From Sugiyamaella lignohabitans (lineage: Eukaryota; Ascomycota; Dipodascomycetes; Dipodascales; Trichomonascaceae): a stretch of DNA of 64,000 bases. Within the stretch, counting starts at the first letter, position 1, and every line of letters begins with the position of its first letter. Under the pieces are notes generated by a model, which had not been told where the DNA came from, searched no databases, and saw only the letters and a list, made by a program, of their open reading frames with translations. A program made the position numbers and the translations under genes. Location of the stretch: contig NC_031672.1 in NCBI RefSeq assembly GCF_001640025.1, positions 620,001-684,000 on the forward strand, given 5' to 3'. Positions 1 to 9,692 of the stretch are shown piece by piece.

Positions 1-1299
1 ACCAACAATGTTTCCGGCATATTGACCGAGGAAAATAGCGGCATTGGTACATTTCTTCTTGGTCTCACCAGCAGTGTTTTGAGTGGCCCAGGAGTAGGTC
101 ATGGGAGTGATGGCAGTGAAAAATTGCAAGAGATAGTATGCAAACAAGAGAACTCCACGGTGAGAAGGGGTACGGTCAATAAATCGGATCATGATACATC
201 CAACCAAGGAACCAAGAATGGCAAACATGAGAATGGGTGACTTGAGCTTCATTCTAGTAGCAACAAAACCGGCAATCAGAACAATCATAATTTGCACAAA
301 ACCACTGGGAATATTGAGCAGAATGGTCTGGAAACTGGTGAAACCAAACTCTTGAATGATGAGGGGACCAAAGGTGGAAATACCTCCAGACACAACCGAC
401 ACACAGAACAAAAGCAACATCCAGACGTATGTCTTAAGATCAAGAGCAGTCTCAAGAACTTGCTCCCATTTCCAAACGTTGGTCTCGATACCCATCTGGT
501 TGTGTCTCAAACGTTCAATAACCATGATTCGCTCTTGCTCAGTAAGGAATCGAGCAGTCAAAGGCGAGTCAGGCAAAAACAATAGAATCACAATTGAAAA
601 CACAATGGTCAAACAACCAGTAAATAAAAAGATGATCTGGTAGCTGTGTAGCTTGGACTGGATGTGACCGAGACCATATGCAATTAACGAACCAAACATG
701 GCAGCAACACCATTCATACAGTACCAAGCAGCGTTTCTGTTGGACTGTTCAGCACGACGCCACCACATAGCGACAAGAGCTACATAGGTTGGAGCAATAG
801 TAGCTTCAAATGCACCCATGAGAATTCTGCATATCAAAAGACCAGTGTAGTTCTTAGCAATAGCAGAACAACACAGTACAACACCCCAGCAGAGAATATT
901 AATACCCATGAATTTGGCAGGTGGAAGCTTGACAAGAGCATAGGCAGTAGTAGGCTGAGCAGCTACTTGAAGCCAGTAAATAGCCGAACCAAGATTCGAG
1001 TATTCGTTACCCTTAAGATTAGCATCTTTAGCAAGACCGAATACTGATGTGTATGAAAGAGACGATTTGTCTAATTGTTGTAACATATATCCAAATAACA
1101 TGATAGGTAGAATGTGTAAATCGATTTTCCTTAATAGTCTCTTATCATCCTCATCACTAATATGAACAGGACCATCAGCAGCCTTGAGGACTCTAAGAGC
1201 TTTATCAACCCCCGCCGGAGGAGCAGTTCCGTCTATAGTCTCGATACGATGAGCTTCAACATCTTCGACAGTTTCTACTTGAATGCCTTTTGACGACAT
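1..1299 (-). CDS. Dal5-like MFS permease (allantoate/anion:cation symporter family), 3' end cut by window edge
   Basis: A minus-strand reading frame opens with ATG at 1299 and stays open for 433 codons to base 1, so the C-terminus lies outside the window. The N-terminal ~60 residues are acidic and soluble. Then come hydrophobic segments with Dal5-family signatures: DIHxLP-type entry (here KIDLHILPIMLFGYMLQQLDK), LDKSSLSYTSVFG, the helix-4 segment CRILMGAFEA followed by PTYVALVAMWWRR, and near the truncated end CTNAAIFLGQYAGNIVG, a hallmark of the anion:cation symporter branch. Family members import allantoate, ureidosuccinate, vitamins or similar carboxylates across the plasma membrane with protons; the substrate here cannot be told from sequence. 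About 60-100 C-terminal residues are expected to be missing compared with family length near 500. The 5' flank holds one GATA-type site (gttatca near 1500), the kind used for nitrogen control, which is only suggestive. Confidence 0.88.
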   Translation of the reverse strand, partial: MSSKGIQVETVEDVEAHRIETIDGTAPPAGVDKALRVLKAADGPVHISDEDDKRLLRKIDLHILPIMLFGYMLQQLDKSSLSYTSVFGLAKDANLKGNEYSNLGSAIYWLQVAAQPTTAYALVKLPPAKFMGINILCWGVVLCCSAIAKNYTGLLICRILMGAFEATIAPTYVALVAMWWRRAEQSNRNAAWYCMNGVAAMFGSLIAYGLGHIQSKLHSYQIIFLFTGCLTIVFSIVILLFLPDSPLTARFLTEQERIMVIERLRHNQMGIETNVWKWEQVLETALDLKTYVWMLLLFCVSVVSGGISTFGPLIIQEFGFTSFQTILLNIPSGFVQIMIVLIAGFVATRMKLKSPILMFAILGSLVGCIMIRFIDRTPSHRGVLLFAYYLLQFFTAITPMTYSWATQNTAGETKKKCTNAAIFLGQYAGNIVG

Positions 1300-2180
1300 G
1301 ATTCTCTAGCCAAAAAAAACCTTTGAATAAACCAACTCTTATTTAAACTTTGTAAAAACTTTATAAAGAAAAGAAGCTCGATAAATACAGGGCAAACATC
1401 GTTGCTTATATACAAAAAACCAACGAGGGGGATGATCTGGAAAAACGCTAGTGCACGATCCCCACGTTTAGCGACGCAATAATGATCGCCCGGCAGGCAG
1501 GTTATCATGCAATTACCGTCCATTAGCGGCCACCAGCAGACGCGCTAACTGGTCCCCAGACACAGGCGATCGGAATATTAAACTGCTTAAAATACCTAAT
1601 TGACCGACCATGCCCATACTTTAAATGAGTTGCTATTCCCCAGCACCCCCGCCGAACTGTACTTGCCAAAACAGTTATACATGCCAATTCAGAGTTAAAA
1701 GTTTCTATTCAGTACTGGGACCATCTGAACCATCTGACTAACCGAGTGTGCTAAAAAAGGATAAAAAACACCCAGAAGAAAAATTCAGTCGTGACCATGT
1801 CTCACATCCCACCCCCCCTTAATTCAACAATATTTAACCCGCATTCTACTGCCTGATCGCATTTATCTGGGTATGTATGTACCCCGCAGATATGTACCCG
1901 GCGATCCTTGCATTCGGTGGGGTTTTTTACTACTGTATAAGCTTTTAGATACGTAACAATGTTTATCTAGCGCGCAGCATGCCCCGCAATTCAATCTCCA
2001 TTCATGCACGGATCCCTGCAGACCGTGGGGGTAGACCGGTGGGGGCTTCCAGGAGACATCACCATCCGCACCGTCACTAGCGCCAACAGCATCAGATTCA
2101 GTGGGGGGTGTCACTGGTCGGCATCGCATGCCACAACCGGGTATATCTTTAGTACCACGCAGACCCGGGTCGGGGGTGAT
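1300..2180. other. Intergenic, 5' of the Dal5-like permease
   Basis: No convincing gene. The short open frames (for example minus 1275-1523) overlap the permease start and look random. The stretch is moderately AT-rich up to about 1850 and then grades into GC-rich sequence leading to the first palindromic repeat. It should contain the permease promoter. Confidence 0.6.
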
Positions 2181-2316
2181 GCCTCCGGCGGCTGGGGCGC
2201 TGCCCCAGACCCCGTTGTGCTCCGCTTCGCGGAGCCTCTGGGGCCGTCGACGGACCGACTCGAGCGGAGCGAGAGGAGCCACGGGGTCTGGGGCAGAGCC
2301 CCAGCCACCTGAGGCA
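2181..2316. repeat. GC-rich bipartite inverted repeat, copy 1
   Basis: Left arm from 2181 (GCCTCCGGCGGCTGGGG...) and right arm ending at 2316 (...CCCCAGCCACCTGAGGC) face each other around a short spacer containing GTCGACGGACCGACTCGAG. Each arm contains a small perfect hairpin, CTGGGGC-GCT-GCCCCAG on the left and CTGGGGC-AGA-GCCCCAG on the right, and a second hairpin (GCTCCGCTTCGCGGAGC on the left). The spacer and right arm are nearly identical to those of the copy at 16666-16811. Confidence 0.9.
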
Positions 2317-2979
2317 CACGCCCACCCACCAAAGCAGGCACCGACCCAGGGTCCACGGAGCACCCCACATGACACCCCCTCCTGCCCCTCCTACCCCTCC
2401 TGCCCTTCCTGCCCCTCCTGTGCATCTGCCCCTCTGTCCCTCCTTATCCCCCCCACAGCGGAGGAGCGGGCCGCTATCTCCTAGGTTGCCAAGACTGAAA
2501 CACAGTTGGCTCGAGTCATTGTTAATCCCAATCTTGTCCCTGGATAATTAGATAATATCAGATGGCCAGTGGGCCCGATTCCAGCGTTCGTGACCGCCCA
2601 CTCGGCTCGGGCTCGGGGGGAGTGAGATCCAAGACCAGACCCATATTCCCTAGTCCACCTCTCTCACACCAACCACGACTTAAACTTCAACTCCCAAACA
2701 ATAAAACCGGGCTCGCGACGATGCTGCGCAAACCGTCCTCCTGGACATCAACCCCCATACGTGCCCCCAACAGCCCGGACCCCTGTCCTGTCCTGTAGCC
2801 CAGTCAAACCCACGGAGATTACTGCGGAAAAAACCTCCAGGACCCGATGCTCGACGGTGGGAGGAGGCTGCGCATCGGATCACCTGAATAGGCAAGCGCC
2901 GGCCGTCAACCACATCTCGCCGGAGACCCTCTCGCCAAACCCGTGGGGCTAAGAAATAGCCGTGGGGGCTGCGGCGGTT
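2317..2979. other. GC-rich intergenic spacer between two repeat copies
   Basis: No gene recognised. It starts with a C/T-rich microsatellite-like run at about 2370-2450 (repeats of CCCCTCCTG type) that creates several long but low-complexity open frames on both strands; these have no family features and are treated as spurious. Confidence 0.55.
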
Positions 2980-3117
2980 GCCTCCGGCGGCTGGGGCTCC
3001 GCCCCAGACCCTGGTTGCTCCTCTCGCTGCGCTCGAGTCGTTTCGCCGACGGTCCTCGCAATCTCCTGCGAAGCAGGAGCCACGGGGTCTGGGGCGGAGC
3101 CCCAGCCGCCCGAGGCA
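2980..3117. repeat. GC-rich bipartite inverted repeat, copy 2
   Basis: Same structure as the other copies: left arm 2980-3042 with hairpin CTGGGGCTCCGCCCCAG and the tail CTCTCGCTGCGCTCGAGTCG, spacer TTTCGCCGACGGTCCTCGC, right arm beginning with the hairpin CTCCTGCGAAGCAGGAG and ending GCCGCCCGAGGC. No target-site duplication is evident at the ends. Confidence 0.9.
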
Positions 3118-5899
3118 CCAGTCCCCCCAACCTACGTTACCCGGGTTTGGAAGCGGTCACGTGATCATGTAATAAATATGCACATGTAGGATGTAAGCAG
3201 CGAGGTACAGAATAGACTCTTTTTCCTTTACTTTTGATATGAGAAGAATGTTATGATGGGAGATTGGTTATGGACAGCGGAGATGGGGGTGATGTGAGAG
3301 GGGTGAGTGGAGTGGGGGGTCGGTGAGGGGAGGGAGGTGATGGGAATGGAGAGAAGGTAGGGGATGATAAGTGGTTAATACCCTGATGGCGACTGGTTGT
3401 GCTGGTAGTGGGTGTGTGGTGGTGAGGTACGAGAGTGTTTTGATGAGATACCACCGGCGGGCCAGTGATGGTGAGTGGACTGTGGATGGCGAGTGATGGA
3501 AGGAGGAGGAAATGGTTATTGGATGGAGATTTGAGATATAAAATGTGTGGGTATGAGAGGAAAAAATTTTGGCTATAGAAGAGTCTGTTCTACGGTGGTG
3601 ATTCGACAGCGATTTCGGTGAGTTCACTGGTTGGTTGGTTGGCTTGAATCTACTGAAAAACTCAACTGACTTGACTGGCTGACTGGCTCAGCTTGACTTG
3701 ATCTGAAATTCTGTATGGTAAAAGGGTTGATTGATCTGATAAAGTCGGGCTGAAAAGTTTTATACCTGGAAGTGCTACAACATAGGAGCTGAGGTGACCA
3801 GGCTGGATAGCCAGATATAGCTCGACAAATGTTACATTGACAAACGAATATCAGTATTTATATCAATACCTCGTAGGAATATTGTAACGGCTTACCAGCT
3901 TTTGAATATAAATGAGATGGTATTGGCAGGTGGGTTGGCAGGGTATTCGGCAGGGTATTCGGCAACGTGGGTCGGCTAGGCTGGTTGGATGATGGAGCCG
4001 GGTTAAGGTTATGGATGTAGGAGGTAACCAGGTTTGTTTTTGATTTCATTTGAGAAATCCATTACCGACTTCTACCGACTTTTCTTGCTAAAGCAGAACA
4101 ACTTCTGATGTTGAAGTTTGTTACCATTTGCTCGGTTCTGATTTGTAGTTCCCGCTGCTGGACCCTGGTTCACATGATTTTGATTTGACCATTAATTTCG
4201 ATGCATGGGTAGATATCATCTGCATTGATTCCAACGGCTTATTCTGCGTGAATGTCAGCTGATCTGGCCGAGTGGTGCGGGAGGTGAAAGTGGGATGCTG
4301 GGGGTAACGGGGTGGAATAGGGTGCAGCTGTGGGTCTGTAGTTCTGGTGTGTTATAGTGGGTGTAAAATGGCTGGCCGCTGTAGCTGTGACCTTTAGGGG
4401 GGACTTTGGGACTTTGGGGGTGGAATGTTGGTGTATCCTGGTTAAAAAGTGGGTGTGGGCTGCTGTGGGGGGCAGAAGTGGACCTGGGGTAGGGTAAAAT
4501 GCCGACGGATAGCTTGGAGCTTGGAGCTTGGAGCTTGGAGCTTGGAGTTGGGAGTTGGAGTTGGGAGTTCCAGTTGGGAGTTTAGATTTGGGAGGGTTGC
4601 TCCTGGCAGTCAGCATTCTTGGGCCTGACTAGCCCCACACTACCCATACCCACTACCATAGTTACCGCCCCCAACAGGGACTAAACCATAGCACGAGACT
4701 GGCGACCGACTTGGACCACACCTATTTTCCAACCGCAACTTACACAAAGCCAATATTTTGCCACCCGACACTTACCGACAGGACAACAGCAACACACAAC
4801 AAAGAAACTTGAAAAGACGGTTCGAATTCTAAGCAGGGATTTTTTTTAAATTTTCTCCACTTTGAATAGACCAGCTTAACGAGACTTGACCATTCAGCAA
4901 TATTTTAATATCCTTTGGTTGGTTTGGATTTGAAATATTCGCGTCTTTGTCTCTGTTTTTAGTCGTCATTTTGCCCCCACTGACAGGTGTTGTTTGTTAT
5001 TGCCAGGCTGGTTGCCACGCGTTGTAGAGAGACAAGGGGTGGGGAACCAGCCAATAGGAGGGGGTTATTTTTAGCCGCACGCGAGAAGTTTTTTAGTAAG
5101 TATTGAGCATCCGAGGTGGGTGTGAATAAGGAGCTGTTTAGATGGGAAAAGCGGGTCAAAGGGGGTTGGAAGTGGTTCCAAGTGGGGTGGTTAATGGGGT
5201 ACAAGAGTTATTTGAAGATTTTTTGCCCTTTGGTTTGGGTAAAATTTAATGGCGTTTTTGTTGGGATGTGTTTTTTTGGCTGGGAATGGGGGCTTGCTGG
5301 GAACTTGCTGGTGGTGGCGGCGTTCGCTACTGTGTGGGCCAGCTGGGAGGCAGGCTGGTTGGGAGTCCCGCTGGACGACTGGGGCTGGTTGTGGGGTGAG
5401 GGCGTGAGGGCTAGCAATACCCGGAGGCTAGTTTACCCCCAAATCATTCCTCCCAACTGGAAGCCACGCTCAGCATGGCCTACATGGCCTTACTCCCAAC
5501 CTTACCCTTGTCGAGCCAAAGCTACCCCTAGCTACCCTCTGTGGCCCGAACGTCAGCCCCAGCGCTACCCCCAGCTCATACAGATAGATACATACAGAAA
5601 AGGTCGATCACTAACATTCTAGAAGCTCATTCAATATCCCCGCCAGTAGATACCTTTGGTGCAGCGCCTCGTACGCCGCATCTGCGCCGCCAAGTGAAAA
5701 GTTTCACCGGATACCCGTTTGATTAGTAGTACAAGATAAGTCGAGATTTCGACAGGTTTAAAGTCCTCATACGCGTGGTTTAGCGGACCGACAGAGGCAA
5801 AAAAGAGGTCATTTTTCATTTGAAAAAGTCGGGATAGGACTTTGGCCGGGGTTTTTTTCTTCTTCGTAGTCGGTGGTGAAGAGAAAATCATCAGCAAGC
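3118..5899. other. Long gene-free region 5' of EPL1 with strong strand asymmetry
   Basis: About 2.8 kb without a recognisable gene. From roughly 3240 to 4600 the plus strand is markedly rich in G and T with many G runs; the open frames here (minus 3268-3627, minus 4239-4616, plus 5116-5622) are products of that bias and show no domain. A GGAGCTT/GGAGTTG tandem repeat lies at 4511-4585. The last few hundred bases must include the EPL1 promoter and 5' UTR. A 5' UTR intron or a non-coding transcript cannot be excluded. Confidence 0.6.
4511..4585. repeat. Short-unit tandem repeat (7-8 bp units)
   Basis: Four consecutive AGCTTGG units pass into GGAGTTG units with small variation. It is a simple minisatellite inside the G-rich asymmetric region. 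Confidence 0.85.
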
Positions 5900-8782
5900 A
5901 TGCCAACTTCTACTCCCGCGGCTAGATTCCGACAACGGAAAATCTCAGTCAAACAAACTTTGGCAGTAGTCAAACAAACAGATATCCCCGATCTGGAAGA
6001 TGAACAACAACGAGAGCTTCAACAGATTGAAACGGGTGTGGAAAAGGCCGAGGAATCGGAACACCACTTGAAGGAGGTTATGAATGCTCATGCCGCTGCA
6101 ACAAGTGGTGCAAAGGTTGCTCAAGTCTACATTCCCACCCCTGATGCATCGAAAAAATGGAGTGAATTCGCCAAATTCTACAAGGGCAAGTTTACCCCAC
6201 CAGCTGTGTATATTCGAACATCAGCTACTGTAGAAGATACAGAAGGATGTCCGTATTCTATGGATGAAGAGGATGATGCGTTTTTGCAAAAGATGAATGA
6301 AGAAGCTATTGCAGAAAGTAAAAAAGCATCATCAACAGGATCCGATTCTAAAGCATCTTCGCCTAATATCTGTACTCCAGACGAGTTTGAAATGATATGT
6401 CATAAATTCGAGTCTGTAGTGAGTGAAAAACAGCCTTTTTTATCGACGGCACCTAATTCATTATTATCACTGGAAGAATTGTCTGAAACAATTATAGAAC
6501 AGATTACCCAGGCAGAGAATGATCCATCATCTCCCGAGTTTTTACTACGAAACATGTCAGCATCAGCACTTGCTAGTCCAGGTGCTGGAATGTATACACC
6601 ATTGTATCGAAAGGGCCCACGACCACTGGTTAAAAGCTTTCAGCTGTTTTCAGCTAAAATATATCCTCATTATAGAGAGCGCAAGATTGCGCGAGGAGGA
6701 AAATCGGTCTTTCCAACTCTAAAATTTGAAGACAATTCAGAAAAAGACGATTCTGATCCATATGTCTGTTTTAGAAGAAGAGAGGTTCGTCAAGTACGAA
6801 AAACCCGTCGTACCGACATGCAAAGTTCCGAAAGACTTCGTAGACTGCAGGCAGAAATGGAAGCTGCTCGAGAACTTGTCGAATTGGTTGTCAAGCGTGA
6901 ACAACTTCGAAAGGAAGCTTTGATGTCGGAGCTGAATATCTTTGAGCACCGTGTCAAGGTCAAGACTTTGAAGAGAACGCTTGGTATTAAGGGTGATGAT
7001 GAGGATCTGGTGGCTCATAAGAAGAAGAAGGTGGAAGAGAAGAAAGTTGGCAAAGATGGCAAACCTCTTCGTAAATCCACTGGTACAGGACTCGGCGGTG
7101 AAAAGGGTTCATCAGCAGCAGCTGTTGCGGCCGCCAATGCTAGTACTGGATCAGGAGCTGGTACCACTGGTTCATCAAAAGCTGGTTCTGGTACTGGTTC
7201 AAGCTCTGCTCCAGCGACTGTAATTATTGGACCAGATGGTGTTATTACATCTACCGCGCCAAATGGAGTCAACCAAGTGGTTCCACCAAATGTACGACTT
7301 CCAGCATCCAAGATCCCCGATATGGACTTGTTGTCTATTGAACAGGTTCTTCGTGAGAAGGAAATGGCTATTCGTAATGCAGTCAAGAGTAAACTCAAGA
7401 CACGTGCTCAACAAGACCGCGAATGGGTTAATTATACTGATAACCCATTTGTGCCGTATTGTGACTATTTCGATCCTGGACTGGAACGACAAATGTCGGA
7501 GCATGGACGTATCATGGACGCCAAACATTCTGCATATTCATCAATTGCATCTTCCTACCCACCATCTACAGACATGCTGTTAAAATTACCATTAGCAGCA
7601 AGTTTGGGATCTAGTTATAGTAGTCGTGTCGAGGTGAGTCCTGTTGTTATGCGTACAGCATTAAATCCTGAGACAGGCGATTTGGAATTGATTGCCAAGG
7701 CTGGTGAGAAAGATATGAATGCCAGTGGTAGTTTCCAAGTGCCTCGATTCTCGTCAACATCGCTTCGAAAACGGATTGGCAGAGGTGGTCGTATCATGGT
7801 TGATCGACGGGGACTTGTAGCCAGACCAGTGTCGTTAAACGATGATGTTCTTGATAAGAATACAGACGATGTCGAGGGCCAGCGGTTGGTTGACCGGTAT
7901 AAATACGATTCTGAGAACCACGCTGATAACATGGAGTTTGCCTGTAGCGATCCATGTCGTCTGAACGGAATCTCAGATGCCACCCAGTCGATTAGATTTG
8001 GAGGCATGCTGTTATCCAAAGCGTATGAAACGTATCGGGAAGCGTATCAACAGCGTCAGCAACAGTTACTGAATCTGCAGCAGAAGTTGATTCAACAGCA
8101 GCAGTTGCAATTACAACAGCAGCAACAACAGAGACAGCAGCAGATTCAGCAACGTCAGCAACAACGACTCCAACAACAACAGGCCCAGCAAGCTCAACAA
8201 CAAGCACAACAGCAGCAACAACAGCAGCAAGGAGCGAATCTGACTCCTGAGCAAATTCAATTGCGACAACGTCAATTGCAGCAAATGCAACAACAAATGC
8301 AACAGCAGCAGTTGAATGGAGGCGGAGCAGTGACAGGAGCTTCTGCTAATGGAGCCAGTCAAGCAACTGGACAACCACAATCACAAGCTCAATTTCAAGC
8401 TAGTCAAGCTCAATTAGCAGCTGCTGCAGCAGCTGCTGGAAGGACTACACCTTTAATACGACCACCACCGTCTGCTACCATGGGAGTTAATGGAGTTCCA
8501 AAACTGCCACCTACAACACAAGCTGGAGGTCAACAATTGACTCCACAGCAACAGCAACAGGCTAATATTGCGTTATTGAAGCAACAACAGGCAGCTAAGC
8601 TAGCAGCTCAACAGCGTACACAAGCACAAATCCAAGCCCAAGCACAAGCTCAGCAGGCCAAATCGGCACCCACACCACCTCCTCGCTCGCCATCCACCAA
8701 CAGCCCATCGAGCTCCACTGCATCAGCCACCCCAACTCCAAACCGAGTGGTCCCCGTGAGAAAAGTCGAAGCCAACGTGTGA
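5900..8782 (+). CDS. EPL1: Enhancer of polycomb-like protein, NuA4 scaffold subunit
   Basis: The protein has 960 residues from the ATG at 5900; the open frame extends upstream to a GTG, but the conserved N-terminus MPTSTPAARFRQRKISVKQ matches the family start. The EPcA region (about residues 8-180) carries RFRQRKISVKQ, the KKWSEFAKFYKGKFTPPAVYIRT block and an acidic MDEEDDAFL segment. A second conserved block (about 260-350) has DPYVCFRRREVRQVRKTRRTD. The C-terminal third is extremely Gln-rich (coding about 8045-8330) and then Ala/Gln/Pro/Ser-rich. In yeast Epl1 anchors the Esa1 acetyltransferase and the Tra1-containing NuA4 module in the nucleus, acting on H4 and H2A. Two other NuA4 subunits, EAF3 and SWC4, are encoded in the same window. 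The long polyQ tail may vary in length between strains. Confidence 0.95.
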   Translation: MPTSTPAARFRQRKISVKQTLAVVKQTDIPDLEDEQQRELQQIETGVEKAEESEHHLKEVMNAHAAATSGAKVAQVYIPTPDASKKWSEFAKFYKGKFTPPAVYIRTSATVEDTEGCPYSMDEEDDAFLQKMNEEAIAESKKASSTGSDSKASSPNICTPDEFEMICHKFESVVSEKQPFLSTAPNSLLSLEELSETIIEQITQAENDPSSPEFLLRNMSASALASPGAGMYTPLYRKGPRPLVKSFQLFSAKIYPHYRERKIARGGKSVFPTLKFEDNSEKDDSDPYVCFRRREVRQVRKTRRTDMQSSERLRRLQAEMEAARELVELVVKREQLRKEALMSELNIFEHRVKVKTLKRTLGIKGDDEDLVAHKKKKVEEKKVGKDGKPLRKSTGTGLGGEKGSSAAAVAAANASTGSGAGTTGSSKAGSGTGSSSAPATVIIGPDGVITSTAPNGVNQVVPPNVRLPASKIPDMDLLSIEQVLREKEMAIRNAVKSKLKTRAQQDREWVNYTDNPFVPYCDYFDPGLERQMSEHGRIMDAKHSAYSSIASSYPPSTDMLLKLPLAASLGSSYSSRVEVSPVVMRTALNPETGDLELIAKAGEKDMNASGSFQVPRFSSTSLRKRIGRGGRIMVDRRGLVARPVSLNDDVLDKNTDDVEGQRLVDRYKYDSENHADNMEFACSDPCRLNGISDATQSIRFGGMLLSKAYETYREAYQQRQQQLLNLQQKLIQQQQLQLQQQQQQRQQQIQQRQQQRLQQQQAQQAQQQAQQQQQQQQGANLTPEQIQLRQRQLQQMQQQMQQQQLNGGGAVTGASANGASQATGQPQSQAQFQASQAQLAAAAAAAGRTTPLIRPPPSATMGVNGVPKLPPTTQAGGQQLTPQQQQQANIALLKQQQAAKLAAQQRTQAQIQAQAQAQQAKSAPTPPPRSPSTNSPSSSTASATPTPNRVVPVRKVEANV

Positions 8783-9095
8783 TCGCGCCTGCCCATCCCT
8801 GTACATACGAATCTAACCCGCCAGGCGCCACATGCAACACCACACTTCTTCTTCGCCTCCTACCACATTCACATCCAACCCCACATCCACCTTTCACGTC
8901 TCCTTCACAACACCACCCAACTCTACACGGATGACCCCCAAACCCCCACAACACCCATGCCACAGTAGCCACTGAATGACCCAAAAATAGTAACGTTTTT
9001 AATGAACGATGATGAGACGAGTTTTACATCTATTTAATGAACATGATTTTTACTTCGCACTTCACTCTCGCACTCCCGTCCGTGGGGTGGGGTCT
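8783..9095. other. EPL1 3' flank
   Basis: AC-rich sequence directly after the EPL1 stop, then a short AT-rich stretch near 8985-9055 suited to transcript 3'-end formation. No gene seen. Confidence 0.55.
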
Positions 9096-9423
9096 GCCTC
9101 CGGCGGCTGGGGCTCCGCCCCAGACCCCGTGGTTCCTCTCGCTTCGCTCGAGTCGTATTTGGGGGTGGAGAGCCTGCCTCCGGCGGCTGGGGCTCCGCCC
9201 CAGACCCTGTAGCTCGCTTCGCTCGGACGGGAGAACCCCCAATAGCGACTAGACCCCCAACTCAGACCCAACCCCCAAACACGACTCGAGCGAAGCGAGA
9301 GGAGCCACGGGGTCTGGGGCGGAGCCCCAGCCGCCGGAGGCAGGCTCTCCATCCCCAAAACCCGACCCGAGCGAAGCGAGAGGAGCCACGGGGTCTGGGG
9401 CAGAGCCCGAGCCGCCGGAAGCA
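9096..9423. repeat. Four-arm cluster of the GC-rich repeat (two direct, two inverted)
   Basis: Two left-type arms in the same orientation (9096-9155 and 9176-about 9225) are followed by two right-type arms (9282-9342 and 9363-9423). All contain the CTGGGGC...GCCCCAG hairpin or, in the last, a one-base-changed version (GGGGCAGAGCCCGAG). The arms can pair as two nested duplexes, giving a potential cruciform of more than 300 bp. It lies between EPL1 and the EF1B-gamma gene and so inside or next to the latter's promoter. Confidence 0.92.
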
Positions 9424-9692
9424 GGCCCTGACCCCCTGAGACCCGATCGGGCAGGGACATTACCCCTGAGAGAAAACGTGATATACCCGTGCCCAGGGGG
9501 TCCCCCAATTGGTTGCAGGGATTACGTGTTTGTTGGAGAGGAGACAGGAACAGCCGCACAATCTGCATGGAGCCCTACCGCCGGTGAAATTTTTGCTAGT
9601 GGTCACATACAAATAGGAAAAAAACTTTCTGCTTCCTTCTCTTTTCTTTTCCCTTTTTTTTCAGTAACTTTTTGAAAGTCACAAAATAAAAA

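Noticed and set aside
1863..2484. Several overlapping open frames of 70-170 codons on both strands
   Set aside because: They read through the palindromic repeat and a C/T-rich simple sequence; their repeated peptides (GLGRSPSRRRQ, PPAAGAPPQTP types) recur wherever the repeat occurs, so they are translations of the element.
3268..4616. Ser/Pro/His-rich minus-strand frames
   Set aside because: Produced by the G/T strand bias of the region; no domain, no plausible start context and no codon bias like the neighbours.
5116..5622. 168-codon plus-strand frame rich in Trp and Gly
   Set aside because: The composition (TGG and GGN codons) follows the G-rich strand; nothing resembles a known family.
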